A stretch of DNA of 64,000 bases from Sclerodactyla briareus (Eukaryota; Echinodermata; Holothuroidea; Dendrochirotida; Sclerodactylidae). A program made the translations under genes and the position numbers. Of the stretch, positions 46,725 to 57,649 are shown piece by piece. Under the pieces are notes generated by a model. It was given only the letters and a program-made list of their open reading frames with translations, was not told the DNA's origin and did not search any database. The stretch spans positions 372,001 through 436,000 of the forward strand of contig JAODTK010000965.1 in assembly GCA_026419785.1 (NCBI GenBank). Direction: 5' to 3'. Numbering within the stretch: the stretch's first letter is position 1; every line of letters starts with the position of its first letter.

Positions 46725-48030
46725 TTTTTTTCGTCCGGCTTGCGCAATCAGGCTATAGCTGTGGTGGTCCCTTGATTCATACTTCAGAATTGCTACACCT
46801 GTTCTGTACTTTTCAATACTGATTACAGTTAACTGGGGCTTGGGTAGTGTTCACTATTTTTGAACAATTGCGCTGGGTCACAGTTTAACAACATTTAACA
46901 ACATTTGACAACATGATACAATTTTCCATTCTGGTCGCCCCACCTATCCAGTTCTATTTTCTCAACATGAAGTCGGAAGACCACAAACTTAGGGAACAAT
47001 GCCGCTTGCATTATGGGAGATAATGGAGGGTGACTCAACTTGATGTAGACATTAACTCAATTGATGACCTCGTGGATGAGTGAGAGTAAGACCAAGAGGC
47101 CCGCCCCTGGGGTAAGAAGCTTCACATCATGTTAGCTACCAGTGGGAGTACCGCCAAGGATGCTGGTCCTGAGGACCTGTTGAAGGCTGAGCTGCCGCGT
47201 TGGGATGAATCGATAAGCCTTGGTCGGTGATGTAGGCAGTGTATTTAGCTCTGTGTGCCAGGCCAATTGACGATACAATCTTGTAGTCCTTGGCTAATAA
47301 CACCCGAGTGTTTAATTGAATTGTCCAAAACTTTGGGAGAGATATTACAGCTTTGGCAGTTTTGTTCTCGTTTCCCACCGCCGCACAAAACTTTAGGCAT
47401 TAGCTCTATCACGCCCGGCTTCATCCATGACCTGATACTTCATACATGTTGTCCCCCATAGAGAATCTTGGTTAAAATTTGGCCACCGCTATAAAATTGG
47501 TGGATGTAGCCCAATACATCAGTTCTAACAGAAGGGAAGTCATTTCATGGTCATTCGAATTCAAATTTGCATGAGTTATGCATATGTACTTTATCAACTT
47601 TATCAAATTCACAAAAACTTGGTGCTGGGTCATCATTTTATCCCACCACAGTGGAAGATCATTTTTGAGGTCACAAGTCCAATTTACTCAATTCCTGTGT
47701 TTAGTTTCTTGGACAATAATTGGTGCATTTGTTTTGTGAATTTGTGGGTCTACACTCTGTCCTGGCAAGTTTAGGTCATTTAAAGGTCACCGGAGCTCCT
47801 CGATTTCAGGGATGTAGTGGTCGCACAGCAAATGCATCTCATTGTACAGTACTTGTGCCAGTTTTACAGTGTCGTTGATAATTCAGGTATGTCTGCTAGG
47901 AGGACAAATCTGTTAAGCACATGGCCCTGCAACAGATCATCTTTAAACAGAGAAAAGCGGACGTTGTTTAAACCCACAATAAAAATGTAGCGATTCTACC
48001 TGTTCACTTGTTATTTGTTTTATGTTTTCT
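46725..48030. other. No recognisable gene
   Basis: Short frames only. The sequence 47570-47900 again contains CATGAGTTATGCATATG and AGGTCA words reminiscent of the R1/R6 families, but I cannot align it with confidence. Confidence 0.45.
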
Positions 48031-48034
48031 CAAT

Positions 48035-48390
48035 GAATTTCACCTAACTAATGAATTCACCAGAGTAACAAGCAATCGCCCATTGCTTTACCCATAACTG
48101 CTGGAATTTGCACCATTTTGCAGAAAAATATTAGTTGGTATTCATAAATAAATTTAAGCACATTAGTTCTTTCATATCTTGTGATTTACAAATTTTGTAA
48201 ATTTTCAATCATATCCCATTGTTAGTTCTCTTGTCCACTATGTTGGTAAAATACATGTTTCAGATTGACACACAGGGTCGATCCCCGGGGTACCCTCGTG
48301 CATCACCGGGTATTGTGGCATAGCAGAATTGCCTCCTTTGTTCACACTCGAATCGGCTGGAAATTCTTTCTGAGGTTTGGTTTTCTTAAT
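48035..48390 (+). repeat. R5 repeat, copy 2
   Basis: Forward copy of the block at 15495-15845. A CGATCCCCGGGGTACCC stretch at 48279-48295 is absent from copy 1 and looks like an insertion or an unusual GC-rich replacement. Confidence 0.8.
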
Positions 48391-48711
48391 TGCTAGATAT
48401 GAACACCAAATAGCAGAGTTTATGTTTACATGACTATTGTACCTAACATTTTGAATTGAGTTTCAATATGTTTCACCGTACCTACACAGTGCTGCTCTTG
48501 CAGCAGGAACCTGATGATTATACTCGTCGAAGAGACACCGATAAAATTAATATGACCTTTGAATTGTGAAATTTAACCTGTATGAATCTCAGACCCCCTT
48601 TTTCTATCATTATTGACAGACGGAACATCCGGGAGGTAGGCTATGCTGTGGAGAACGCCTCGATTATTCTTGTTTGTTTCTCTGAGAAATCAAAGAGCCA
48701 AAGTTGCAGAC

Positions 48712-49101
48712 CAGTAATAATAACAATAATAGAAATCCGTTCTTGATATACGCTTTTCCACTTGAAGACATGCCGAAGCCTTTAACAGATATCCCCCTCT
48801 CCCATTTTCGTGCCGTTGTCACACCCGTACCATACACGCACCTCTCGCTTGTTCTCTCCGACGCACCATTCCAGTACTTCACTTCATCGTGTCACCCAGG
48901 GGACTTCCCAATAAAGCAGCCACATACAGCGATCGATAATCTTCACAAGTCACCTCACAAGGCCCATTTTACACGTGGGTGGTGGGGGACATCGCAGACA
49001 TGCCTGTCCAACCGCACTGCGGAAAAGTCCTGGGCTTCCAATTGCCTCCGAACTCGGCAATCAAAGGTTTCGCAGTCTGAAGCTCTACCGCTGCGCTAAT
49101 C
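48712..49101 (-). repeat. tRNA-derived SINE
   Basis: On the reverse strand it begins GGCAGATTAGCGCAGCGGTA: TAGCGCAGCGG fits the Pol III A box and GCGC/GAGC the D-arm. About 40 bp on, TTGCCGAGTTCGGAGGCAA is a T-arm with a B-box-like GAGTTCG. The acceptor 3' strand that would pair with GGCAGAT is missing, so it is a SINE head and not a tRNA gene. The body runs about 300 bp and ends in CTATTATTGTTATTATTAC, an (ATT)n tail like those of LINE B and the LINE at 50205, its probable partner in retroposition (inference). Confidence 0.6.
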
Positions 49102-49104
49102 TGC

Positions 49105-50200
49105 CCTAAGATCTAATAGATAAGATATATGTATTCATCAATTCATGCCACAGAATATAATTTACAAAGTTTCTGATTCAAGACACTACAAAACAACAGC
49201 TGCGAAAACAAAAAACCTTCTGAGCATCACATTTGAAAATAGGTAAGTTTTGCCGGACTATAGAGGCAGCCTGGGCCGTAGCTCCTTCCACTATAAAATG
49301 TGTTTGTTGTGGGAGGTCCGGGTCGTACATTTGCTGGTTTAGATGATTATGTGTTTCTCAATACAATTTGCTGATTATTATCTCTTTGCAAAACCGTACT
49401 GAACAATAGGTCGACCAGCCAATCCATGCGGAGTGCCTTCAGTCTCATCCAAGAGCAAATGCATGGCTCGATATTCTGTGGACTTCTGATCTAAATATTT
49501 GCATATATTTATCCCATTTCGTAAATTCCAAAGGAGGTATCCACGCCATACTATGTGAAGCTGTGTTGTTCTTCGACAATCATGCCAAAAATTTTGCAAA
49601 CGGCTAGTGTTGCCTGTATGTGCAATCAGTGGTTTTATCTGTTGCGGTATCTATTTAGTGAGGGTATTAGGTTTGTTTCAACCATCTTTTGAGTATGGCG
49701 AAGTAGTCATTCCCTTGGGTGTAAAAAGTTCACTCTGACAATTCTCTTCCAACCTTGGGTCAACCTTCTACTCATGGCTTTTCCTCATTCTTTTCCTGTC
49801 GAGGGGAAATTTCCTGTCCCTGATAAGGGCACATAACATCTTGCTTGTTCCATGATTTTGTTCATTTCGGTAGAGGCAACATATGCCTACAAGCAGAACA
49901 GCCAATCGTTTCCCTCTGATGGTGGACAGACTACACCCATGGCTGGTTGGGCGCTCTCTCGGTACCCTTCAAGTATTTCACTTCACCAATGACAACATAG
50001 ACAATGCAGAATTCAGGAACTCATGGCAACTATAAAACTCCAGAATGAGTACCGGAGTGAGTTCCTTCCTCAGTTTATCCGATTTGGTCTGTTGGAATTC
50101 TACTGTGGCATTCCTAACTGTCTGCGGTGATTCAGAGCCAGGGTAATGGTGCTTTTGCAGCTTTGCAAACTATACCCTATAACATCTTTTTAATTCCTTG
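49105..50200. other. No recognised gene; one small ORF
   Basis: A 50-codon ATG frame at 49883-50035 (+) reads MPTSRTANRFPLMVDRLHPW then LVGRSLGTLQVFHFTNDN. The composition is protein-like but there is no domain or splice support, and a second frame overlaps it (VEATYAYKQNSQSFPSDGG). Otherwise short unconserved frames. Confidence 0.4.
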
Positions 50201-50204
50201 ACGA

Positions 50205-52000
50205 ATAATATAATAAATGTAATAATAATAATAAACCACTTAATTATAGCCGTCATATACACATGTTCGGCAGCGCTTTACATGCAGAATGCTAAATGAA
50301 TAGATGAACCTAAGGTACCCTTGAAAGTAGAAGGACTGGTGGGAATTTTTCTACCATCGATGGGAGTTGATTCCAGACAGCGGCGGCGGAGCTGAAAAAT
50401 CCGGAATCGCCAAGCTTGGTCCTGGTTGGAGGGACTTGGTGGTAATTTTCACGAGAGGAACGGGAGTGCACGAGCTGGGGAGTAGACGGTTACAAGAGGG
50501 TGGACAATGTATGGAGGGGGGGCTGGTGATGTAGAGCCTTGTAACTACCAGGGCAATTTTGTAATGGATACAGGTTTAGTTATACGGAAGCCAGTGACAG
50601 GTCCCGGAGGACTGGTGTATGGAATGTGCGATTATGTTTCTGTGGCCGTATAATTCTAACTGCGGTGTTCTGAAAGTTGGATGGTTGAAGGGCTTGCTGA
50701 AGGATTCCATAAGAAGAGCATTGTTTAGGTAAGTCTGGAGGCTTATGAGGGATATGAAGGAATGGACAAGTTTCTCAGTTTCAGATTGCGTTAGGATATT
50801 GCGGACAGACCTGATATTCTTCAGGTGGAAATATGTGTTTTGCGACAGTGCACTGATGTGGTTATCATAGATAGGTATCATCGAAACGAATACTCGTGTT
50901 GCGAGCATGAATAGATGTAATTTACAGTAACGTTTCCAACTTTAAGTGATTGTACCTGGTTCCATGGGATAACCTGGATGTGATTTTAGAACTTCAGTCT
51001 TTGTCTTCGTTCACTTGAGTTTATTGTGGGCATCCAGATTTCACTGCTAGGAGACAGATTCAAGGCGGGGGAGAGTAGCACGTCGGGCATCAGCGGGTCG
51101 GGGTGACGTAGTAGGGCAAGTTGAGCTGTGTGTAGTCCGGTACCACAACTGTCGGAGGGCCTTTAATGAGAATCAGTTTCAGTGCTGTGGGGAATTTTCT
51201 GTGGGGGCTGATGGCCAGTTTAATGAAGGTTATTACGAGTAGGGTATTGAGACAGTGCCAGACAATGAATTTCAAGAAGTGTTGGACAGGAAAAAATGGG
51301 ACGGATAGTTGTTCATGGTCCTGTCTAATGTCGGTGGTTTCTTTAAAAGTCAGGTTTGACTAGGGCCAGACTTTGGACTGATGGAAATGTACCAGTTGCC
51401 ATGGATGACATTTACAATGTAAACAATCGGACGGAGGCAAATCGACTAGTGGCACATTTTTCAAAAGAAATGTAGGGATAGGTCGAGCTGCACGAACGAT
51501 TAGACGCATTTGCAATCATATCACGACTTCTTTACATTCAGGTCGATGAAACCTCTCGAGGGGCTGGTATCCTAACCACCCCACGAAGTCCCAGTTCTCC
51601 TGGTGGCACGAGTGTCCTCCGTCGGGAAGGCCTCTCTGATGTTGTGGACCTTGGTTCGGTAGTATTGTGAAGTCAAGCGAGCGGGCAAGGCCAGCGTGTG
51701 ATTGACATCAGGGGGGTAAAAAGGTTCAGTTGTCGTATGGAGAACTTCGCGAACAACAGAAGACAGACCCTCTCACCGGATTGGTGGCTGTTTGATTTTC
51801 TCCCGGAAGTAGGCAGCTTTCAAGGAAGCACGAGATCATTGAATTTAGTTTCAATCTGCGGAGGCCCTTCAAAGATGCTCTGGGATCTAGGCCATTTCCA
51901 CAATCGCTCCTGGCTCGTCGCCTTTCAGTTTTGAAGTGGAATGGAGAAACCAGGTACCAGTGGCCCCAGTCTTAAGTCTGATTTTCAGGAGCATGAGGCA
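50205..52000 (-). pseudogene. CR1/L2-style LINE remnant, reverse strand
   Basis: Read right to left, the order is that of a LINE ORF2. First comes a basic stretch with FEGLRRLKL-type and YFREKIKQ words (51950-51810), then YYRTKVHNIREAFP (51675-51635). The reverse transcriptase start follows, with CLNTLLVITFIKLAI and FPTALKLILIK (51250-51165), then a gap where the catalytic core should be. The C-terminal region reads KTKTEVL, DNHISALSQNTYFHLKNIRS (50875-50810), SETEKLVHSFIS, and NTAVRIIRPQKHNRTF with TPVLRDLS in another frame (50670-50600). The 3' UTR contains AAAGCGCTGCC and an (ATT)n tail at 50205-50240. Internal deletion and many frameshifts: dead. Confidence 0.85.
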
Positions 52001-52059
52001 GGGTTTCATGAGAATGGCTGGTTCTTGTAGTTTTCCACAAGTTCTCAACGGGAAGGACT

Positions 52060-52985
52060 GGTTCATGATTGGGCAGTGAAAGTCGAGGGAAATATGCAGT
52101 CATGACAGTGTGTTTCATATGTGACAACCAGCTGGATAAAAACACGGATAATTGACCCCACCTCAATAGATGAAGCTCATACTCGGTATGTGGTTCCCCA
52201 TGATGAGTACATGAACCTATTGTTCTGGGGTCAGGTCAGAGGTATAGTCTGAAAACCTTGTAAAACACGATAAGTCCAGATGGTTGGTCTGATAGTTGAC
52301 TTGGTGTATAGCTTTCTCCATGGTGAGTACAGTGACCCTTTTGTTTTTATGGTAAAAGATAGGGTGGGTTGTGAAGTTTGTTCAAAAATAAAAAAAATTT
52401 GTGAAAAAGTCAATATTTTTGGCCAATTTTGACTTGTGGCACACGATAACTCGCCCACACCAGGATGGATGAAAGCTGACTGTATGTCGTGTCCATGATG
52501 GTACATGACCCCATGGTTTAGAGTCGGGTGAGAGGTCACCAGTCACTATCGTTTTTGGTATATAGGTCGTCGGCCTGGGTGAATTTGGTCAAAATAGAAA
52601 ATTTGTGTGTGAAAAGTCACATATTTGGCAAATTTTGGCTTCTACTTTCTAAACACGATAACACAAACCCACCGGATGGAATGAAAGTCATACTTTGTAT
52701 GTGTGTTCCCTATGAGTACATGCCCCTATTGTTTTGAGGTCCGGTCAGAGTCATTTGAGATTAACCAGAGGTCAAAGGTCTAAAAACCTGAAATTTAGTA
52801 TTGTAGCTTCCTTAGCAAGAATACAAGAACCCTGCTGGTTGGTTGGAACAACAATGGTTAAATTGTCAGAAGTATGTGCCCATAATGAGTGGTACAAGCT
52901 CCCATTCGTCCCTTGTAATCAGTGGTTCTAGGTGGTCAGGAAAGTCAGGAATCACTAAGCTTTTGGATTTCCTGGTTTGTGTTGG
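52060..52985 (+). repeat. R2 family element, three-unit copy
   Basis: It opens with AATATGCAGTCATGACAGTGTG and closes at AATCACTAAGCTTTTGGATTT, the same outer limits as at 4040 and 59930. Internal units carry GGATGAA(A)GCT near 52168, 52465 and 52680, then GAGTACATGA/GACCC, GGTCAGAGGT and GTGAAAAAGTCA-TATTTTTGGC-type blocks. Units are about 215-300 bp, more decayed than in the 60-kb copy. Confidence 0.8.
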
Positions 52986-52989
52986 TAAC

Positions 52990-53760
52990 TGGGCATCAAT
53001 TCAAACAAGAGGGAATCCCGGAGTTGCATGATATCATCAGCATCGCTGCCGAACTGCGAAAATATTCAGTCGTTCCATCTCCCAAATATCTTCAAAGCTG
53101 CAAATAGTTGAAAAACCTATCAAAAATTATGCTTGAAAACAGCAGTTTTCTCCAAAACTTCATATGTAACGAGGTTTCAGGAATTTTCAGCAAAAATTGG
53201 GAAAACCCTTGTGTTCTGATACTTTGTACCTGCTAAAAAATTTGAGATATCCAGTCTTCCCAATCTCGTAACATAGTGACAAAGAAACATCTTTAACCAT
53301 AAATTTGGCCAAAATTTGATTTTTCCTAAATTCAAGGCTGTTTGCATGGGAGAGGTATTTGTGTCTTTTTATATGTACATCATTTTATTGGATTGTCATA
53401 GCCCTTATCTTATCAGCAAATAGCTTGACGTAGTGTGAACAAAGATGAAGGAGAAAAAGTATCCCAAAATGGGTTTTCTCCCCCCCCCCTGATAGTTTGC
53501 AATTTTATCATTTGCGCCTGATTTTTTTGAAAAAAATTGTTTTTTTTTTGGACTATTCAGACATGTTGAAATCTTACGATTTCGGGCACTCCAAATGGAG
53601 TATGTGTGAGGAACTAAAAGAAATTTGTGACAGACACGCAAACACGCGCGCACACACACCTTTTCGAGTGCGACATTCATTGCTGGACTGCTATACATAC
53701 TATGGGGTCCCCTCCGGGGATAGTTTCTCAACCACCACAATTGTTACTATAGCTACATTG
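52990..53760. other. No recognisable gene
   Basis: AT-rich with C- and T-runs (53481-53490, 53538-53549) and a CA-rich patch (53638-53660). The + frame 53497-53892 begins in a T-run and is doubtful except for its last part, listed separately. Confidence 0.5.
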
Positions 53761-53766
53761 CTACAG

Positions 53767-53892
53767 GTATATGGCAACCAGCAAAACAGTAATCTAGGTG
53801 AATTGGTAACCGAATACAACTCTCGTCCCGTTCCTTCAAGAATGAATGATGAGATACAGTGCTTGGGGGATGCTGCAGCCCTGCAGTCCTAA
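53767..53892 (+). CDS. Candidate terminal exon, 41 codons
   Basis: After an acceptor-like TAGCTACATTGCTACAG the frame reads VYGNQQNSNLGELVTEYNSR and PVPSRMNDEIQCLGDAAALQ, then TAA. Polar, protein-like composition. The same frame is open upstream, so the acceptor is not required by stops. No domain recognised and no partner exon found nearby on the same strand. Confidence 0.25.
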   Translation, partial: VYGNQQNSNLGELVTEYNSRPVPSRMNDEIQCLGDAAALQS

Positions 53893-54242
53893 GTTAGAAG
53901 TAAAAGTCATTTATACGATGGTTTATGGGTTGAGGCCCAAGGCATGAATAGTAGCCAACATTTCTCTACCTTTTCTGTGTCATAGTTTCAAATGAGAACA
54001 GGTATGGCAACAGGCCAGTATTGACACTCCAAACAAGCATATGTAGGTTACTTAAACTCTTGAATGTCACTGTGGTGGCTTCGGGTCCCACACTCAAAAG
54101 TTGTCAGTATCAGTATACCATTTCTGTTTTTCTCTATATACTGATATCAGTCTCATCATACCATTGCGTCTGATAAAACTCGTGCAAATCCAAGTGGAAG
54201 TATTCAACTGCTTGATTGTACAGTCTCGTCGTTCAAGAGAAA

Positions 54243-54995
54243 TTTTCCCTTTTACTGAAATGCCATATATGGCATTAAATCTGGATATATCTGGCTAAAT
54301 AAAGAATTAATATGGCCATATAAAGCCTTATATAACTTTATAGAAGCTTCCAGATAAAGTTCATACAGTTTCATATTGCCATATAAAAGCTTGTATATGG
54401 GGTTGATATAGGAGCTGCCCAATATGGATCTAATACAGTTTCTTAGGGCCATATAAGTCATATGATCACTTGATATAGGAGCTTCCAGATAAAGGTATAC
54501 ATTTTTATATGTCCAGATAAAGCCTTATATAAGTGATATAGCAGCCAGGTATGGATAACAGTTTTATATGGCCAAATACAGCCTCGTATACAGTTGAAAT
54601 AAGAGTAGCCAGTATATAGGTATAGCATTTTTATTATGGCCATATTAAACCACTATTCACCTTGATATAGAGCCTACCCTGATATATGTATACATTCTTT
54701 ATTGCCATATAACGCCCGTATAACTTGATTAGATGCTCCCAGATATAGGTATTCAGTTCTATATGGCCATATAAAAGCCCTATATAAACTTGATATAGAG
54801 CTGCCAGAATAGGATAAAATTCTTTATGGCCATAAATCCTTGCATAATTTATATGATGCTGCGCATATATAGGTTAGTTTTATATGGCTTTATAAAGACC
54901 TAATCTTAACTTGATATAAATAAAGCCTCCCCAGATATAGGTAGTACAATTTTATAGGGTCTGCCAGATATAGGTGTACAGTTTTATATGACATC
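54243..54995 (+). repeat. ~65-bp AT-rich satellite, about ten units
   Basis: The core ATGGCCATATAAAGCC recurs near 54311, 54379, 54448, 54510, 54568, 54636, 54701, 54766, 54827 and 54885, spaced 58-69 bp. Each unit also has AACTTGATATAGA, GCTGCCAGATATAGG and TATACAGTTTTAT. The first unit contains CCATATATGG (54263-54272). Unit-to-unit divergence is high, so homogenisation has stopped. Short frames on both strands merely translate the repeat. Confidence 0.9.
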
Positions 54996-55338
54996 TAAGC
55001 CAAATATAACTTCAATGGCGTGCAAGCCCTTTTAGGGTTGCCAAGATTATTTTTAGCCTCCAGCTGAAGTTCTGGACAGGCATGCGCATATTCAGAAATA
55101 TGAAATAGTGTATGAAAATTTTGATGAACATTTACAAAATGGTCATGGGATGATGTAAGTAATCGTGCAAATTTATCACTATTTCATCCTAGTGTAGTCG
55201 TTTCGTAGTAATTTTGACCGGAATAATGAGTAACTGGCATCACGATTTTCAAATTCAAAACTGGGCAGTATAACACAACAGTCAACAGCAACAGTGTAGG
55301 TATTTGTCTTATTTTTCGGTTCGCACTGTCAACAGTAA

Positions 55339-55358
55339 TTTTTTTTTTTTTTTTTTTT
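55339..55358 (+). repeat. Poly-T run of 20
   Basis: Uninterrupted T20. Could be the poly-A tail of a reverse-strand retroposed sequence, but no recognisable body precedes it on that strand. Confidence 0.8.
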
Positions 55359-55639
55359 ATTTATGGTAGTGAGTTGACTATAATTGGCTAAGTTACAGAG
55401 TGTCCTTCTGTTTATCACAACAAAATGTTGTGACCTTGTCTGAGTATCAGCCCACTAGTCTAAGCCTGCGTCCTAGGCTTATTTGTACTCCCTGTCAGCC
55501 TAACATTGACTTGTATTGTAACTTAGGCTAGCCTACTGCACTTGTGCAGACAGGCATATAGGTTACACTGGAGGCCTAATTTAACCATGTAGATGTATCA
55601 CATCAATTCAGGACACAAAGAATTCCAACTTTTCTACAG

Positions 55640-55930
55640 GAGTTTGTACTTGTTTGCAGCATACAGTCCACTGCAGGAGTGCAGTTGCCGTGGGTTTTGT
55701 TGGAGGAGTGATTCCATTGACTGTAGGTACCGTCACCCACATGGTTTTTATCATGAACATCAAAGATTTGCAACAAGGAGAGTAATAACCAGAATATCAA
55801 CCAGCGAATGAGCCAGGAAAATGGACTAGTTGAAAAGGGGAATTTAATACTTGACCATCGACCATTTTTTGTTTGCGCGCTTCGCTTTATTTGCTTCATC
55901 GTTTCACAACAACTGCGGTAAAGCCCCAAG
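55640..55930 (+). other. Possible decayed coding segment with a membrane helix
   Basis: After an acceptor-like TTGTACTTGTTTGCAG the frame reads SAVAVGFVGGVIPLTVGTVT and HMVFIMNIKDLQQGE to a stop (about 55677-55785), a credible membrane helix. With a one-base shift the frame continues NNQNINQRMSQENGLVEKGN. An alternative Cys-rich frame (55593-55811) and a reverse frame overlap. I cannot choose between them. Confidence 0.2.
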
Positions 55931-56129
55931 GACCATGGTTCGAGGGGTAATGGATGGTCCCATGTACCTATAAGTATACTTCTCCACAAATCGTCATAAT
56001 CTCTACAATTTCCATTCCTTAATATTTATTTAGGTCAGCCAAAGGCAATGATTCTTTTCGTCCATCTGTATTTTTATAATGTCGTCATTGCTGGATTGTT
56101 TTAGTGACTGATATCTGTATAGGGCCTAC

Positions 56130-57090
56130 ATTATTATATGGGCCAGATATGGCTTGCCATATCGAGGCTTATAGCTGGAATCATATCTGGCCAATATCAC
56201 TTTACCTGCTGTGTCACGATTTGTTGTGGATGATAGGGGCATTTAAAGTTTTTTTTGGGCCAGATAAAGGGGTTGCCAGATATAAACTTGGATACTTTTA
56301 TCAGTTATATCTGCCCAAATCTGAGATACCCATATATCGGCTGTATATGGCCAGATAGGCTTGCATATGCCAATATGGGCTATATCTGGATTCTATATTG
56401 GACCATATCTGGCCCATATCAGTTTGACCTGCTTGTGTCTGATTCTTTATATGGGCCTATATAATGTTTTACATGGGCTAGATAAAGGGGTTGCAAGATA
56501 TAACATGATAGTTTTATCAAGTTATAAATGCCCAAATCTGGATAACCCATATATGGCTGTATATGGCCAGATATGGCTTGCCATATGCCATATCTGGGCT
56601 ATATCTGGATTCTATATCTGGACCATATCTGGCCCATATCAATTTTACCTGCTTGTGTCATGCCTTTACTTGATATTGGCCATATAAAGTTTTAGATGGA
56701 CCAGATAAAGGGGTTGCCAGATATAACCTGATACTTTTATCAAGTTATATCTGCCCAAATCTGGATAACCCATATATGGCTGTATATGGCCAGATATGGC
56801 TTGCCATATGCCATATCTGGGCTATATCTGGATTCTATATCTGGACCATATCTGGCCCATATCAGTTTGACCTGCTTGTGTCATGATGTACTTTTATATG
56901 GGCCATATAATGTTTTACATGGGCTAGATAAAGGGGTTGCCAGATATAACCTGATACTTTTATCAAGTTATATCTGCCCAAATCTGGATATACCCATATA
57001 TGGCTGTATATGGCCAGATATGGCTTGCCATATGCCATATCTGGGCTATAACTGGATTTTATATCTGGTGCCATATATGGATTGTTAGTA
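56130..57090 (+). repeat. ~224-bp satellite, 4.3 units, with CArG boxes
   Basis: GGCCAGATATGGCTTGCCAT starts units at 56141, 56349 (degenerate), 56565, 56788 and 57012, spaced 208, 216, 223 and 224 bp. The last units are near identical, the first ones degenerate. Each unit holds ATATCTGGACCATATCTGG, CCCATATCAGTTTGACCTGC, a TGGGCCATATAATG word, AGATAAAGGGGTTGCCAGAT, ATCAAGTTATATCTGCCC and CCATATATGGC. Internal ATATCTGG/CCAGATAT words make short dyads. Frames of up to 108 codons are repeat translations. Confidence 0.92.
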
Positions 57091-57124
57091 GGCTTGTACC
57101 ATTCGCTCATAGACATACATCATT

Positions 57125-57640
57125 TGTATATTATTTGACTCTGCTAATTTTTATGACTCAGTAGGCATTCATTAACGTTTCGACGAGTAATTTCAACTGG
57201 CTGCATGAGCCAGAGGCTGGAGCATTTACCATGCCTCCTGGAGATCTCATCTGAGTCTAAGCTTGCTGAGCAGTGGGCCCGCTACACTGTTGCACATTCT
57301 TGAATATCCTGATAGGGGCCCTCTCTGGGCCAAGGCTGGAGGACCGCTAGACATATTATACGGACCCTTTTGTTATAAATCTTCTACGGAGCATTCTTCT
57401 TAGTTGCCTGACGATCAGGTTGCACGTGGTAGTGAAGTAGCAAGAGTGTTGAAACTGTTGACTAGTTGCATCATATTACAATGGAAATGTGAGTGCTCTA
57501 ATATAGTGTTTTTCCACGTTTTTAGATGGGCTACAAGGGCTTTACAGACATAACCTCAATCTTGAGAATTAACCTATTCGAGCATTCTGGTGAGAACCGT
57601 ATGTGGCAGCAGAATATAGATCACCAGTTTCTCAGGTCCC
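57125..57640. other. No recognisable gene
   Basis: A transitional stretch after the satellite; no open frame over 60 codons and no recognisable repeat. Confidence 0.5.
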
Positions 57641-57649
57641 CCAATTAGC

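Noticed and set aside
49030-49101. A functional tRNA gene on the reverse strand
   Set aside because: A and B boxes are visible but the acceptor stem cannot close and the anticodon arm is degraded; it is a SINE head.
56361-57088. Open frames of 100 or more codons over 56.3-57.1 kb
   Set aside because: They repeat the 224-bp satellite and arise because the unit lacks stops in one frame.
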